Program-made: the position numbers and the translations under genes
Source of the DNA: Tolypothrix sp. NIES-4075
GTDB lineage: Bacteria > Cyanobacteriota > Cyanobacteriia > Cyanobacteriales > Nostocaceae
Direction: 5' to 3'
Length of the DNA stretch: 64,000 bases
NCBI RefSeq assembly: GCF_002218085.1
Contig: NZ_BDUC01000007.1
Coordinates: 5,857-69,856, forward strand
The notes under the pieces: model-generated
Database searches by the model: none
Told to the model about the DNA's origin: nothing
Seen by the model: only the letters and a program-made list of their open reading frames with translations
Part shown: in pieces, positions 27,846 through 37,084 of the stretch
Layout: every line of letters begins with the position of its first letter
Position numbering within the stretch: position 1 is the stretch's first letter

Positions 27846-28203
27846 ACTGTGCCGAAACGGGTAATTTGTCCAAAGTCCAATATGCTTTTTTAATAACATC
27901 ACCACCATAATCCCCATATTTGGTTTTATACAAATCAAAAGCTCCCGCTACAAGTGCGATCGCAGTTGCATTAATTCCCTTATAGGGAAAAACTGCGATT
28001 CATTTCAATCTGTGGGAATTAATAAAGCATTGCCATCTCTCGCGCGCGTTGTTAGAATCTTGGCGATGCTACTTTAACAATTAGGGGTAAATAAGCGCGA
28101 CGGAAACCGATAGCTGAAAACTATATCTAGTAATACTTGAGCGTCTATCTTGCCGCTTATGACACGTTCGCGCTTATTTACCCCGTATTGGTTTTTTTGA
28201 CTG
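27846..28203. other. Intergenic with a 101-bp MITE-like element
   Basis: No gene. Most of the visible structure is the inverted-repeat element at 28084-28184. Confidence 0.4.
28084..28184. repeat. 101-bp element with 17-bp perfect inverted ends
   Basis: Left end GGGGTAAATAAGCGCGA, right end its exact reverse complement. No coding content. MITE-like. Confidence 0.75.
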
Positions 28204-28437
28204 CTAGGTTAAATTATTTGCTTTCTTAACTGCTTCTTTTAACTCTTCAAAGGTAATACTACCGTCTTCGTCTAAACCATACCGTACTAGTAACTCCTGG
28301 GGGGTACTGGTATTTGTTTCTGATGAGATGATTGCACTTAAGCCAGGACTTAAAAAAAGCTCATTAATGGAGACTTTGCCGTCTTGATCGCGATCTAATT
28401 TATTAAAAAGAGATTGAAGCTCTTGCTCGGTTGCCAT
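28204..28437 (-). CDS. EF-hand calcium-binding protein, 77 aa
   Basis: Two EF-hand loops: DRDQDGKVSINE (residues about 15-26, all calcium ligands in place) and LDEDGSITFEEL (about 55-66; the first ligand position is one residue off in the shortened loop). Cytosolic, with no signal peptide. Calmodulin-like small proteins of this type are common in Nostocales. It stands directly upstream of, and divergent from, the bacteriocin-type exporter locus. Confidence 0.85.
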   Translation of the reverse strand: MATEQELQSLFNKLDRDQDGKVSINELFLSPGLSAIISSETNTSTPQELLVRYGLDEDGSITFEELKEAVKKANNLT

Positions 28438-28573
28438 AACTTTCTTTTCTTTATTAATTTTTCAATTTAATATTTTATTAATATCTCATTAATATCTCAA
28501 AATTAAATAAATTTATATCCAAAGACGTAGAAACGGGTATCGCTGGGGCTATTATCTGTAGCAAACTGCAAAC

Positions 28574-28630
28574 AGGGGTACAAGTATCATTGGTACTAAT
28601 ACCGGGTTAAGCCTAAAAGTCTTATCCTGT
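28574..28630. repeat. 57-bp perfect direct repeat, left copy
   Basis: Identical to 33959-34015, beginning AGGGGTACAAGTATCATTGG and ending AAAAGTCTTATCCTGT. The two copies bracket the exporter-precursor locus. Confidence 0.9.
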
Positions 28631-28706
28631 CGGTGGAAGGATAATAGAGTTTACCGAACTAATTATTCTGGAATTGCTGCAAAAATCCTATTTTCCTAAA
28701 ATCACA

Positions 28707-28841
28707 ATGAGACTTGCAGATAAAAACACAAAATTCTTGAAGGAAGCTCAAGAAGTTATAACCCAGCTAGAACCCGCTGTTGCATTTAAACAAATAATTT
28801 ATCAACGACAAGCGATCGCCATCGCTGAAACCTATATTTAG
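28707..28841 (+). CDS. Possible small protein, 44 aa
   Basis: MRLADKNTKFLKEAQEVITQ then LEPAVAFKQIIYQRQAIAIA, helical and in good codon use, stopping just after a HIP1 site. It could be a gene remnant. No family recognised. Confidence 0.3.
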   Translation: MRLADKNTKFLKEAQEVITQLEPAVAFKQIIYQRQAIAIAETYI

Positions 28842-29126
28842 TAAGAGTTTCCAGACCCAGAGTGCAGGTTTTTACTCATATCTCGGCTCAATACTGTATG
28901 GGTAATGCCCCTGCCAATCTCTCCATCTTGAGAGCGTTCGCCATTAATATACTCCGTCGAAATGGTCATACTTCCATCACAATTGCTCAGAAATTTCTCT
29001 CTAATGATATTGACAAAATTGTTTTTATGGCATATTGCAGCCCTGTTCAGCAATTAGGGAGAGCGTTGTGTTAATTTCAGAACCCAATTGGGAAAGATAA
29101 CGTAAAAAGTTGGGTATTTTTCTGTT

Positions 29127-31265
29127 ATGAAAGCGGTTTTACAACACAGTGAAGAAGATTGTGGTGCTGCTTGCCTTGCAACCATAGCACAACACTATGG
29201 TAGAACTTTCGGCATCAACAAAATGCGGGAATTAGTAGGTACAGGTAAGCAAGGTACTACTCTGCTTAGTTTAAGACGAGGGGCGGAAAACTTGGGTTTT
29301 AATGCCCGTCCAGTGAGAGCAACTCCTGAATTAATAGAACGTTTGGATAGAATTTCTCTGCCTGCCATCATTCACTGGAAAGGATATCACTGGGTTGTAT
29401 TGTACGCACAAAAAGATAATAAATACGTTATTGCCGACCCAGCAGTAGGTATTCGCAAGCTCAACCATCAAGAGTTATTAGAGGGATGGGCAAATGGTGT
29501 CATGCTGTTATTAACTCCAGATGAAACTCGTTTTTATCAACAAAAGTCGGATAAAATAGACGGCTTTGGACGTTTCCTCAAAAGAGTTTTACCTTATAGC
29601 AAAATACTTGCGGAAGCGATCGCAATCAATATTGTAGTTGGACTTCTCTCTCTGGCTGCTCCTTTAATGATGCAGATCCTCACAGATGATGTTTTGGTGA
29701 GGGGAGATATGCAGCTATTAACTACCGTAGCCATTGCGGTTATTACTTTAAATATTTTTCAAGCTGCTATTGGTATTGTTCAATCTCACTTGGTAGGACA
29801 ATATGCTCAAAGGCTAGAGTTGGGATTAATTTTAGACTACGGATATAAACTCCTCCGCTTACCTTTATCTTATTTTGAAGCCCGTCGCAGTGGGGAAGTT
29901 GTCAGCCGCATTGATGATATAGAAAGGGTTCATAACCTAATTTCTCAAATTGTTTTGGGTTTACCCAGTCAACTTTTTATCGCTGTCATCTCTTTAGGAA
30001 TAATGATTTTTTATAGTTGGCAGCTTTCTTTAGCTTCCTTATTTGTCTTTATGATAATAATGGGTATTAATTGGCTATTTTTACCCGCTTTACGACAAAA
30101 AACCCGTGCTTCTATTGTTTTAAATACAGAAATTCAAGGTTTTCTTGTAGAAACTTTTCGCGGTATCCAAATACTTAAGACTACTCAAGGTACTCCTCAA
30201 GCTTGGGAAGAGTATCAAGCTAATTTCGGTCGCCTCGCTAATTTCAAGTGGAGTACCATGAAGCTAGGGTTTTACAGTACCACCGTTACAACTCTATTCA
30301 ATAGTTTGACAAATATTGGTTTACTTTGGTTAGGCAGCTACTTTGTAATTAATCGCACCCTCAGTATAGGTCAATTACTTGCTTTTAACGGCATGAGTGG
30401 AAATTTCTTAGGGTTTTTGAGTTCGGTGGTAGGCTTAGTTAATGAATTTATTACTGCTCAAGTAGTAATTCAACGCCTAACAGAAGTCCTAGATGCTACA
30501 ACAGAAGATGAGAAAGAGCGTAAAAAACCTTGGGCGGAAATTGCTGCTGATACAGATATTGTTTGTACTAATCTGAACTTTCATCATCAAGGTAGAGTTG
30601 ATTTATTAAAAGATTTCTCTCTCATCATTCCTGGGGGAAAAGTAACAGCCTTAATCGGACAATCAGGCTGTGGAAAAAGCACTTTAGTCAAGTTAATAGC
30701 AGGATTATATGACTTGCAATCTGGGAATATTCGCTATGGAATTTATAATCAGCAAGACATATCTTTAGAATGCCGCCGTCAACAAATAATATTGATTCCT
30801 CAAGAACCGCACTTTTGGAGTCGTTCAATTATTGATAATTTCCATTTTGCCTATCCTTCAGTTAATTTTGAACAAATCGTTAGAGCCTGTCAGATAGCTT
30901 GTGCAGACGAATTTATTAGCAATTTACCTGATAAATATCAAACTATATTAGGAGAATTTGGTGCAAATATTTCTGGAGGACAGAAGCAAAGATTAGCAAT
31001 AGCCAGGGCAATTGTTACTAATCCACCAGTATTAATCTTAGATGAATCTACAGGCGCTTTAGACCCAGCATTAGAAACTAAAGTTTTAGATAATTTATTA
31101 GCGGCTCGTCAGGGTCAAACAACTATTATGATTAGTCACCGCCCTAGAGTAATTGAGCGGGCTGATTTCATTGTTATGTTAGAAACAGGAGAGTTGAAGC
31201 TGACTGGGACTCCCAAGGAATTACGTCAGCTAACTGGTCAGCACTTAAAATTTTTAACTCCCTAA
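29127..31265 (+). CDS. C39-peptidase-containing ABC transporter (bacteriocin exporter)
   Basis: 712 residues. The N-terminal C39 protease cuts double-glycine leaders: Cys12 in EEDCGAACL, His88 in KGYHWVVLY, Asp104 in ADPAVG. Then a six-helix ABC membrane domain (about 155-430) and an ATPase with Walker A near 510 (GQSGCGKST), signature near 614 (SGGQKQRLAIARA) and Walker B LILDESTGALD. The layout is that of peptidase-containing ABC transporters, which cleave and export peptides in one step. A HlyD partner and a matching precursor lie just downstream on the opposite strand. Confidence 0.95.
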   Translation: MKAVLQHSEEDCGAACLATIAQHYGRTFGINKMRELVGTGKQGTTLLSLRRGAENLGFNARPVRATPELIERLDRISLPAIIHWKGYHWVVLYAQKDNKYVIADPAVGIRKLNHQELLEGWANGVMLLLTPDETRFYQQKSDKIDGFGRFLKRVLPYSKILAEAIAINIVVGLLSLAAPLMMQILTDDVLVRGDMQLLTTVAIAVITLNIFQAAIGIVQSHLVGQYAQRLELGLILDYGYKLLRLPLSYFEARRSGEVVSRIDDIERVHNLISQIVLGLPSQLFIAVISLGIMIFYSWQLSLASLFVFMIIMGINWLFLPALRQKTRASIVLNTEIQGFLVETFRGIQILKTTQGTPQAWEEYQANFGRLANFKWSTMKLGFYSTTVTTLFNSLTNIGLLWLGSYFVINRTLSIGQLLAFNGMSGNFLGFLSSVVGLVNEFITAQVVIQRLTEVLDATTEDEKERKKPWAEIAADTDIVCTNLNFHHQGRVDLLKDFSLIIPGGKVTALIGQSGCGKSTLVKLIAGLYDLQSGNIRYGIYNQQDISLECRRQQIILIPQEPHFWSRSIIDNFHFAYPSVNFEQIVRACQIACADEFISNLPDKYQTILGEFGANISGGQKQRLAIARAIVTNPPVLILDESTGALDPALETKVLDNLLAARQGQTTIMISHRPRVIERADFIVMLETGELKLTGTPKELRQLTGQHLKFLTP

Positions 31266-31285
31266 TATTCTGAAGTAAAAGTTTT

Positions 31286-31400
31286 TATAGCGATTCCCAG
31301 TTATGTCAGGTACAGATAATATTTTGAAACGCAAAGGGACGCAAAGTAAAGCGCAGAGGTACGCAGAGATTTGTACCTCAGCATACTAGGAAACGCTATA
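31286..31400. repeat. MITE with IS630-type ends
   Basis: Left end TATAGCGATTCCCAG, right end (reverse complement) TATAGCGTTTCCTAG, with GTACA-type sub-ends. The internal AACGCAAAGGGACGCAAAG repeat is common in cyanobacterial spacers. Lies between the two convergent transporter genes. Confidence 0.7.
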
Positions 31401-31406
31401 TAGCTA

Positions 31407-32975
31407 TCATATATTGGCTATTAATCTTGCTTTTCTCAAAATAAATTGCAATACAGTTTCCTCTTTAGAGATAATATCAGCGCTTCCTTCCATTCCTAAT
31501 TGGATAGCACATTCTTTTCCCGCAATCTTCAATACATAGTTTTCTGGTTTAATATTCACCTTGTAACTACCTGCTTGTGAAATTCCCCCGATCCCTAAAG
31601 AAGAGTTAGAAGAATTAAAGTTAGATTGAGGTTCTATTGCATCTGGAGAAATGCTGCTCACTGTCCCTTGTAAAGAACCATAGTCAGGATAGGGACAAGC
31701 AGATACGCGCATATACACTTTTTGTCCCAGCCGAATTTTACTGATTTCCTCAGAAGGAACATCGGCTTTAATTTCTAATGGTGCTTCACTAGGAGCAATT
31801 TGGGCAATCATCTCTCCAGAACCAATGACTTGGGAGATATTTCGTAGATTGAGTTGTGCTATTGTGCCAGAGGCAGAAGCACGAATTATGATATTTTGAA
31901 GTTCAATTTCTATTTGTTTGAGTTCTTTTTGAAAGCTGTTTAATTGGTTTTCTAATTCTGTTTGTCGTTGAATAAGCTGTTCTCTTTCTTGCTGGAGTCT
32001 AGATAAAGTTGCTTCTCCTCTAGCTTTTTCTTGAGCGATTCTTTCACGAGCGATCGCCACTCCTGCTGTAGAGTGAAGGGTAGTTTTGGCTTTGTTTAAC
32101 CTTGCTTGGGCTGCTTCAACAGCTCTTTGTTGCTTTTCTACAGTTTGCTTGTGAGCTTCTACTATTGCTAATTGGGATAAGAGTGCTTGTTGTTGTTGTT
32201 GAACTGCGAGAGTTACTTCTTCGTATGCGTCTTGAGAAAGCGCACCAGATTTGAATATTGGTTTATAGCGATCGCCTTTGACAATCGCTGCTTTGAATGA
32301 AGCTTGGGTTGCAAGTGAATTTGCTTGAGCCGACTTTAATTCTGCTTTGGCTGTTTCTAAATCATCTTGAACTAATTTTAAGTTAGCTACTGATTCTTCT
32401 ACTTCGGTGGTACTGCTAATTTGACTATTGCGATATTCCGTTTGAGTGCGTTGCAGTTCAGCTTGAGCAGTAGATGTGGCACGGTTTGTTTGTTCGGTTT
32501 CTGCTTGAATCTGTCTATCTAAAGCAGAAATTTGAGCAGTTATTTGAGTTGATTGAACTGTAGCTTGTTGAATATTCCCAAGAAGTTGACTTTTCTTAGT
32601 TTGTAGGCGAGAACCATCAAGTATAGCGATGATATCTCCTTGTTTAACTTGCTGATTTCCTTTTACTAAAATATCTTTTATTATCCCTTCCGTCGCAGCT
32701 TGTACTAGGCGGAGTTCTCCAGCTGGACGAATGGTAGCAGCTACTTTAACTGTGGTTTTATATTTGAGGATACTTGCAAGGGTAACGCCTGCAACAAAGG
32801 TAGCTATAAGTACCAAACCGCCAATAGTTGTCCATTTACCGATAGGAGGTAAAAAATCTTCTGGAGTAGCAGCAGCTAGAGAGTTAAGATTAATTTCTTC
32901 TGGGTGAGGTATTGCTTTTTCTACCTTGGGGAAGGAATGAGAATTTGGGACGAAAGAGATATCGGCATTAGTCAT
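31407..32975 (-). CDS. HlyD-family membrane fusion protein
   Basis: 522 residues. A cytosolic N-terminus, one membrane helix (about 50-70), a lipoyl-like half motif (EGIIKDILVKGNQQVKQGDI), a long coiled coil (about 130-350, rich in Gln, Glu and Ala) and the second lipoyl/barrel half (SGTIAQLNLRN). It forms the periplasmic adaptor for the ABC exporter at 29127. It is convergent with it and codirectional with the precursor gene. Confidence 0.93.
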   Translation of the reverse strand: MTNADISFVPNSHSFPKVEKAIPHPEEINLNSLAAATPEDFLPPIGKWTTIGGLVLIATFVAGVTLASILKYKTTVKVAATIRPAGELRLVQAATEGIIKDILVKGNQQVKQGDIIAILDGSRLQTKKSQLLGNIQQATVQSTQITAQISALDRQIQAETEQTNRATSTAQAELQRTQTEYRNSQISSTTEVEESVANLKLVQDDLETAKAELKSAQANSLATQASFKAAIVKGDRYKPIFKSGALSQDAYEEVTLAVQQQQQALLSQLAIVEAHKQTVEKQQRAVEAAQARLNKAKTTLHSTAGVAIARERIAQEKARGEATLSRLQQEREQLIQRQTELENQLNSFQKELKQIEIELQNIIIRASASGTIAQLNLRNISQVIGSGEMIAQIAPSEAPLEIKADVPSEEISKIRLGQKVYMRVSACPYPDYGSLQGTVSSISPDAIEPQSNFNSSNSSLGIGGISQAGSYKVNIKPENYVLKIAGKECAIQLGMEGSADIISKEETVLQFILRKARLIANI

Positions 32976-33042
32976 AGTTAAGTAGAATAAGTCAAGTTTG
33001 AGAAGTTATAAAATTTCCAGTTGCACTTGAAGTGTAGTAAGC

Positions 33043-33082
33043 AAAAAGCTCTGCCTTTAGTTGTTTGAAGGAGGCAGAGCTT
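33043..33082 (-). terminator. Rho-independent terminator after precursor gene
   Basis: Arms AAGCTCTGCCT and AGGCAGAGCTT followed by T-run on the minus strand, between the precursor stop (33149) and the hlyD-like start (32975). It suggests high precursor expression with attenuated read-through into the adaptor. Confidence 0.8.
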
Positions 33083-33148
33083 GAGTAACTCCATTTCTCG
33101 GCTAGAGTTGAGAAATCGGGTAGATTAAGTTGTTTAAGTTTTGTTAGT

Positions 33149-33424
33149 CTAATTTCCGTCTATTTGGTTTTTTCCCACAATTCCAGTTGCTTCTAAAGCT
33201 AGCTCACCTGCTGTGTAGACTCCAAGTGCTGACGTGCCTCCGACCTTAACCACATCGTTGCCTGCATTATTCAAAGTTTTGATTACGACATGATCGAATG
33301 TTTTTGTAACTTTCTTCCACCAACTTTTACCTCCTGTTAATTGTTCGCAGCATTCATCTGATAAGACTTCAAACAAGTCTTCTTGGTTTTCAATTGTCAG
33401 GCTTTCATTTTTGTTAATAGACAT
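33149..33424 (-). CDS. Double-glycine-leader bacteriocin-like precursor
   Basis: 91 residues. The leader is about 32 residues, ending DECCEQLTGG, the classic C39 cleavage site with the Glu-Leu spacing. The predicted core of 59 residues starts KSWWKKVTKTFDHVVIKTLN and continues with a Gly/Ala-rich stretch GGTSALGVYTAGELALEATG, like helical class II bacteriocins. No Nif11 or nitrile-hydratase leader and no modification enzymes are nearby, so an unmodified peptide is likely. The substrate of the adjacent exporter by context. Confidence 0.8.
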   Translation of the reverse strand: MSINKNESLTIENQEDLFEVLSDECCEQLTGGKSWWKKVTKTFDHVVIKTLNNAGNDVVKVGGTSALGVYTAGELALEATGIVGKNQIDGN

Positions 33425-34241
33425 GGTTATTCTCCCAAATAAATAAGTACGAGAATTTACTTGTTATATATTGAGCAAGAAAATTATATTTTTCTTGCTC
33501 TAACTATTAATTATATTAATCCAAAAGAATGTATATACACAGACTTGACAATCCACATTTTCAAAGATAGCAGCCCCCCATGACAATTTTTTGCTCTTTC
33601 GTCAGTATTTATATAGCTCATCTTTCTGATCTAAACTTAGTAAGTAAATATATATAATTTCATTCGTATATAGCCTTTATTCTTATAATATTCAAGCTTT
33701 TCAACATGCAATATTTTTCAGGTATTTACATATATAAATAATATTTATAAAATCATTATAAATTAGTTATAGCCTTACAGGGTTTTTTTAAATTTATCAA
33801 GAAACTTTCTAAATTGTTTCTAACTATTTATACTTAAATTTATTGGTTATCAGGTATCAATTGTATGAAACGCTTAACTGGCGTAGTTACTGTGGCTTGC
33901 AAACAAGACATTAGAGCAACACGATTTTTTGATGTCAGCTTAAAAACAAGCGATCGCTAGGGGTACAAGTATCATTGGTACTAATACCGGGTTAAGCCTA
34001 AAAGTCTTATCCTGTAAGGATTTTATTGACGGTTCTAATAACTGATGTTTCAAGTTATCAGGTAGTTGCGAAACTCGAAAACAAGGGTTTCCGCGTTGAA
34101 ATAAATTTGTATTATTAGTGTAATAATGCTAAACCCGCTTTTCTGTGACAATGGTACTAATAACCCAAGTTGCTAGTTATTGATTCAGGCGATCGCGTTG
34201 TGCAATAAAATCCCCTCCAGATATGAAAAACGGAGGGGAAT
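33425..34241. other. AT-rich intergenic, about 0.8 kb
   Basis: Very AT-rich from 33430 to 33860, probably including the precursor promoter. A 31-codon frame (33865-33960) ends in a HIP1 site and is not supported. The right copy of the 57-bp repeat lies at 33959-34015. The left end of the IS982 remnant may be near 34150 (ACCCAAGTTGCTAG). Confidence 0.4.
33959..34015. repeat. 57-bp perfect direct repeat, right copy
   Basis: Identical to 28574-28630. Confidence 0.9.
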
Positions 34242-35114
34242 ATGTTAAACGAAATAATTACTGTTTATGCTATCATTGATGACCTGTTAAAGGCGATTAG
34301 GCATAGTGAAGACTGTCGGCAAAAGATGAATGACGCAGAAATTATTACAACTGCTATCTGCGCGGCTATGTTCTTTAATGGTAATCATAGCAAGGCTTGT
34401 AGCTATATGAAAGACCATAATTTGATATCTAATATGTTAGAAAAGTCACGATTTAACCGGAGGTTACACAGTGTCTCAATGTTAATCAACGACTTGTTTC
34501 ACCAAGTGGGAATGGTACTGAAAGAAATTAGTGATTCCACTGAATATCTTTTAGACTCGTTTCCCGTGCCTATCTGCGACAACATCCGTATCTTTAATGT
34601 AAAAATAATCCAGTCGGAGCAGTATAGAGGTTACATCGCATCAAAAAAACGATATTTTTACGGCGTTCGAGTTCAGTTATTAACAACCAAAAATGGTATT
34701 CCCGCGACGGTTCGACGGACAGAATCTTCTGTCCGCCGACACGTCGCGTAGAATTTGTGTTTATGCCTGGTAGTGCTAATGATGTACGTGCGCTATTCTG
34801 CCTTACCTTTAAATCTCCCAAAGGCAAGTGAACTTTATGGTGATTCAGCTTACACTGATTACACCATTGAGGATGACTTGGAACAAACAAGTCAAATTTC
34901 TTTACAAGTCATGCGGAAAAAGAACTCCAAGCGTCAAGATCAGCCTTGGAATCAATATATTAAACAACATACTCGGCATTATATCGAAACTGTATTTAGT
35001 AGTATCACTTGTGTTTTCCCAAAATCAATACATGCAGTCACTTCTGAAGGGTTTTTACTTAAGCTACAAGCATTTATTTTTTCTTTTACTCTTCAACAAG
35101 CTTTTATTGAATAA
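34242..35114 (+). pseudogene. IS982-family transposase, interrupted
   Basis: The first part is MLNEIITVYAIIDDLLKAIR ... YLLDSFPVPICDN (first DDE Asp) ... YFYGVRVQLLTTKNGIP. A 44-bp palindrome (34704-34747) interrupts it. The gene resumes VEFVFMPGSANDVRAL, then a one-base shift near 34790, and ends SALPLNLPKASELYGDSAYT (second Asp), RQDQPWNQYIKQHTRHYIET (Glu) to the stop at 35114. Imperfect inverted ends may lie near 34152 and 35163. Inactive. Confidence 0.82.
34704..34747. repeat. 44-bp palindromic insertion in IS982 gene
   Basis: Imperfect palindrome beginning GCGACGGTTCGACGGACAG and ending CTGTCCGCCGACACGTCGC. Removing it joins codons GGT ATT CCC and GTA GAA in frame, so it is a clean insertion. 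It resembles the small hairpin mobile repeats described in Nostoc. Confidence 0.8.
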
Positions 35115-35312
35115 GTAATTTATACAACTTAAATTATTTAAGTATCTGAATACTGGTAGCAAGTTAAATGCGCGGTGGCGCTACCTTGTTGCAGGCGATC
35201 GCATGATTTTTGTAAGCGATTGCATGAATTGAATGGCAACAAACACACATCCGTCGATAACCCGCAACTTGGGTTAATACCCCTAACTTTGGGATAACCC
35301 AATCGATCCCCA

Positions 35313-35522
35313 ATTCAAGCGAGGAAATCCCAAGCGATCGCTCCTCCCATTCAAGCAAGGAAACCCCAAGCGATCGCCCTCATTCAAGCAAGGAAAACCC
35401 AAACGCTTCCCGATTCAAGCGAGGAAACTTCGGGCGATCGCTCCTATTATTAGAGGAAATCCCAAGCGTTCGCTCCAATTCAAGCGATCGCGCAGAGCGT
35501 CTCGAAGAGAGGAAACCCCAGG
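35313..35522. repeat. HIP1-containing tandem repeat array
   Basis: About six degenerate units of 31-36 bp. A typical unit is ATTCAAGCGAGGAAAYCCCA followed by AGCGATCGCTCC. Most units carry a HIP1 site or a one-base variant. A single unit in opposite orientation occurs at about 7626-7652. 35115-35312 has no gene. Confidence 0.8.
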
Positions 35523-35673
35523 CGCAGGCGTAGCCCGTCGCACCCCCACACCCTCAATTCGTCCAAAGTGGTAACTCCAACTGCCCCCGCGTTGTATTTG
35601 TCCTGCCTCGCGCTCGACTGTGCAGCGCAAGATGGTAAGGCGATTTGCTGTTACTCATGTCGAAAAATGTCTT

Positions 35674-36171
35674 TTAGTCGTAGCACTTTTCTACCGTGCA
35701 AACAAAGCCGATGGGGTGGTGGGTAAAGTGCAACACCGAAAGAACTCTGCCGCCATGTTCTTTAGCTCTTTCTTTGGTAATCCATTCTCCCCGTAAATGC
35801 AAAGTTGCACCCTCGTCTAACCCTTCAATGGGTTCCATAATTCCCATGCGATCGCCATACCTGATGGCAACAAATACATCGGATTTCTCAGCCAAATTGT
35901 GGTGTAAATCAGCATCGACATCTGGATCGCTTTCGACAATTTCTGCGATGGTAACTAACAAGCGATAGTGTCTATCCCCATCAACATCGTCAGGTTCGCG
36001 TTTATGAATTTTGGCAGCTACTTCCACAATGTCCCGCGTCTGCCGTCTTCGGGAACGTTGTGCGGCTATGCTTAACCCTTGTTCTAGTTCTCTCTCCTCT
36101 CTTTGCCGAGCTGCTTCCAAGCTTTCTATAAACTTGTCAAAGGAGGGAAACTTTCCAAAAGAGTTTGACAT
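35674..36171 (-). CDS. Hypothetical protein, DUF3465-like C-terminus
   Basis: 165 residues from ATG 36171, chosen because GGAG lies seven bases upstream and MSNSFGKFPSFDKFIESLEA begins a coherent protein. It has an N-terminal coiled region rich in Arg and Glu (about 15-45) and a middle acidic part. The C-terminal segment MGIMEPIEGLDEGATLHLRG ... VLSVLHFTHHPIGF has the H-x-T-H-H pattern I associate with DUF3465 (small OB-like proteins). The function is unknown. Confidence 0.6.
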   Translation of the reverse strand: MSNSFGKFPSFDKFIESLEAARQREERELEQGLSIAAQRSRRRQTRDIVEVAAKIHKREPDDVDGDRHYRLLVTIAEIVESDPDVDADLHHNLAEKSDVFVAIRYGDRMGIMEPIEGLDEGATLHLRGEWITKERAKEHGGRVLSVLHFTHHPIGFVCTVEKCYD

Positions 36172-36245
36172 TTTTCTCCAACAAAATATAAAATAACATG
36201 TCAATTAACAGTGTGACCGAAAAAATGGGTTTCAAGCCCCGTCCT

Positions 36246-36570
36246 TCAATGAGCCGGCTTTTCTTGATTCCTAATATACTCTTTGAGTACTTCTAGCGGT
36301 GCGCCACCAACTGATAGAGCAAAATAGCTAGGACTCCAAAGAGCATCTTTATGAGGTTTTTGGAGTCCAGCTTGTCCATATCTACGACTAGATACCCCTT
36401 TAACCGCATTAACAATCTGAGACACGGATAGTTTTGGTGGGTACTCAATCAATGCGTGAACATGGTCGCCTTCACCATTAAATTCAATAACTTTAAAATC
36501 CATCTTTGCCGCCACGTCTCTAAAGGATTTCTCAATGCCTTCTTCATAAGTTGGCACGACAACAAAAAGA
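36246..36570 (-). pseudogene. tnpA: IS200/IS605 TnpA, 5' truncated
   Basis: Y1 HUH transposase remnant: EEGIEKSFRDVAAKMDFKVI, the HUH motif in GEGDHVHALIEYPP, VNAVKGVSSRRYG, ALWSPSYFALSVGGAP and the catalytic Tyr in VLKEYIRNQ. The first 25-30 residues are lost at the junction with tnpB. Confidence 0.8.
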
Positions 36571-37084
36571 TTCAAACAGGAGGTATAAAACCAGGGTTCG
36601 GATAGCCAAGACTCACAACAAAATTGCAGATACCCGCAAAGACTTTTTGCACAAATTGTCAACCAAAATCGTTAGTGAAAACCAAACTATCGTTTTGGAG
36701 GATTTGAATGTGTCAGGGATGGTTAAAAACCGTAAGCTGTCTAGGGCAATTAGTCAGCAAGGCTGGAGAGACTTCCGGGTCTTGGTTGAGGGAAAATCTG
36801 AAAAATATGGGCGTAATTTTGTTGTTATCAGCAGATGGGAACCAACTAGCCAAAGCTGTTCTGAGTGCGGCTACAGATGGGGCAAGATTGATTTGTCGAT
36901 ACGTTCGGTGCTTTGCCTGAATTGCGGTACAGAACACGACCGAGATGAAAACGCATCGGTAAATATAGAAAAAGTCGGGATAGGGCATTGCCACGACTCT
37001 AAACGGACGCTGAGACAGGGTAAGACTACTTCGGTAGTACCAGTCGATGAAGCGTCAAGAATCACCGCTCGTTCACGACGGTGA
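36551..37084 (+). pseudogene. tnpB: IS605-type TnpB (RNA-guided nuclease) C-terminal part
   Basis: About 175 of the usual 400 residues: ARQQKDSNRRYKTRVRIAKT, KIVSENQTIVLEDLNVSGM, WRDFRVLVEGKSEKYGRNFV, the zinc ribbon CSECGYRW ... LCLNCGTEHDRDENASVNI with the final RuvC Asp in DRDENA. The RuvC Glu is in IVLEDLNV. The first RuvC Asp and the recognition lobe are missing. It is divergent from tnpA; both lost their 5' ends in one deletion. An omega-RNA would be expected at the 3' end (37000-37140) but is not proved. Confidence 0.8.

Noticed and set aside
33865..33960. 31-codon frame as a second bacteriocin precursor
   Set aside because: No double-glycine leader, ends in a HIP1 site, no ribosome binding site.
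35415..35630. 71-aa minus-strand frame over the HIP1 tandem array
   Set aside because: It translates repeats only.
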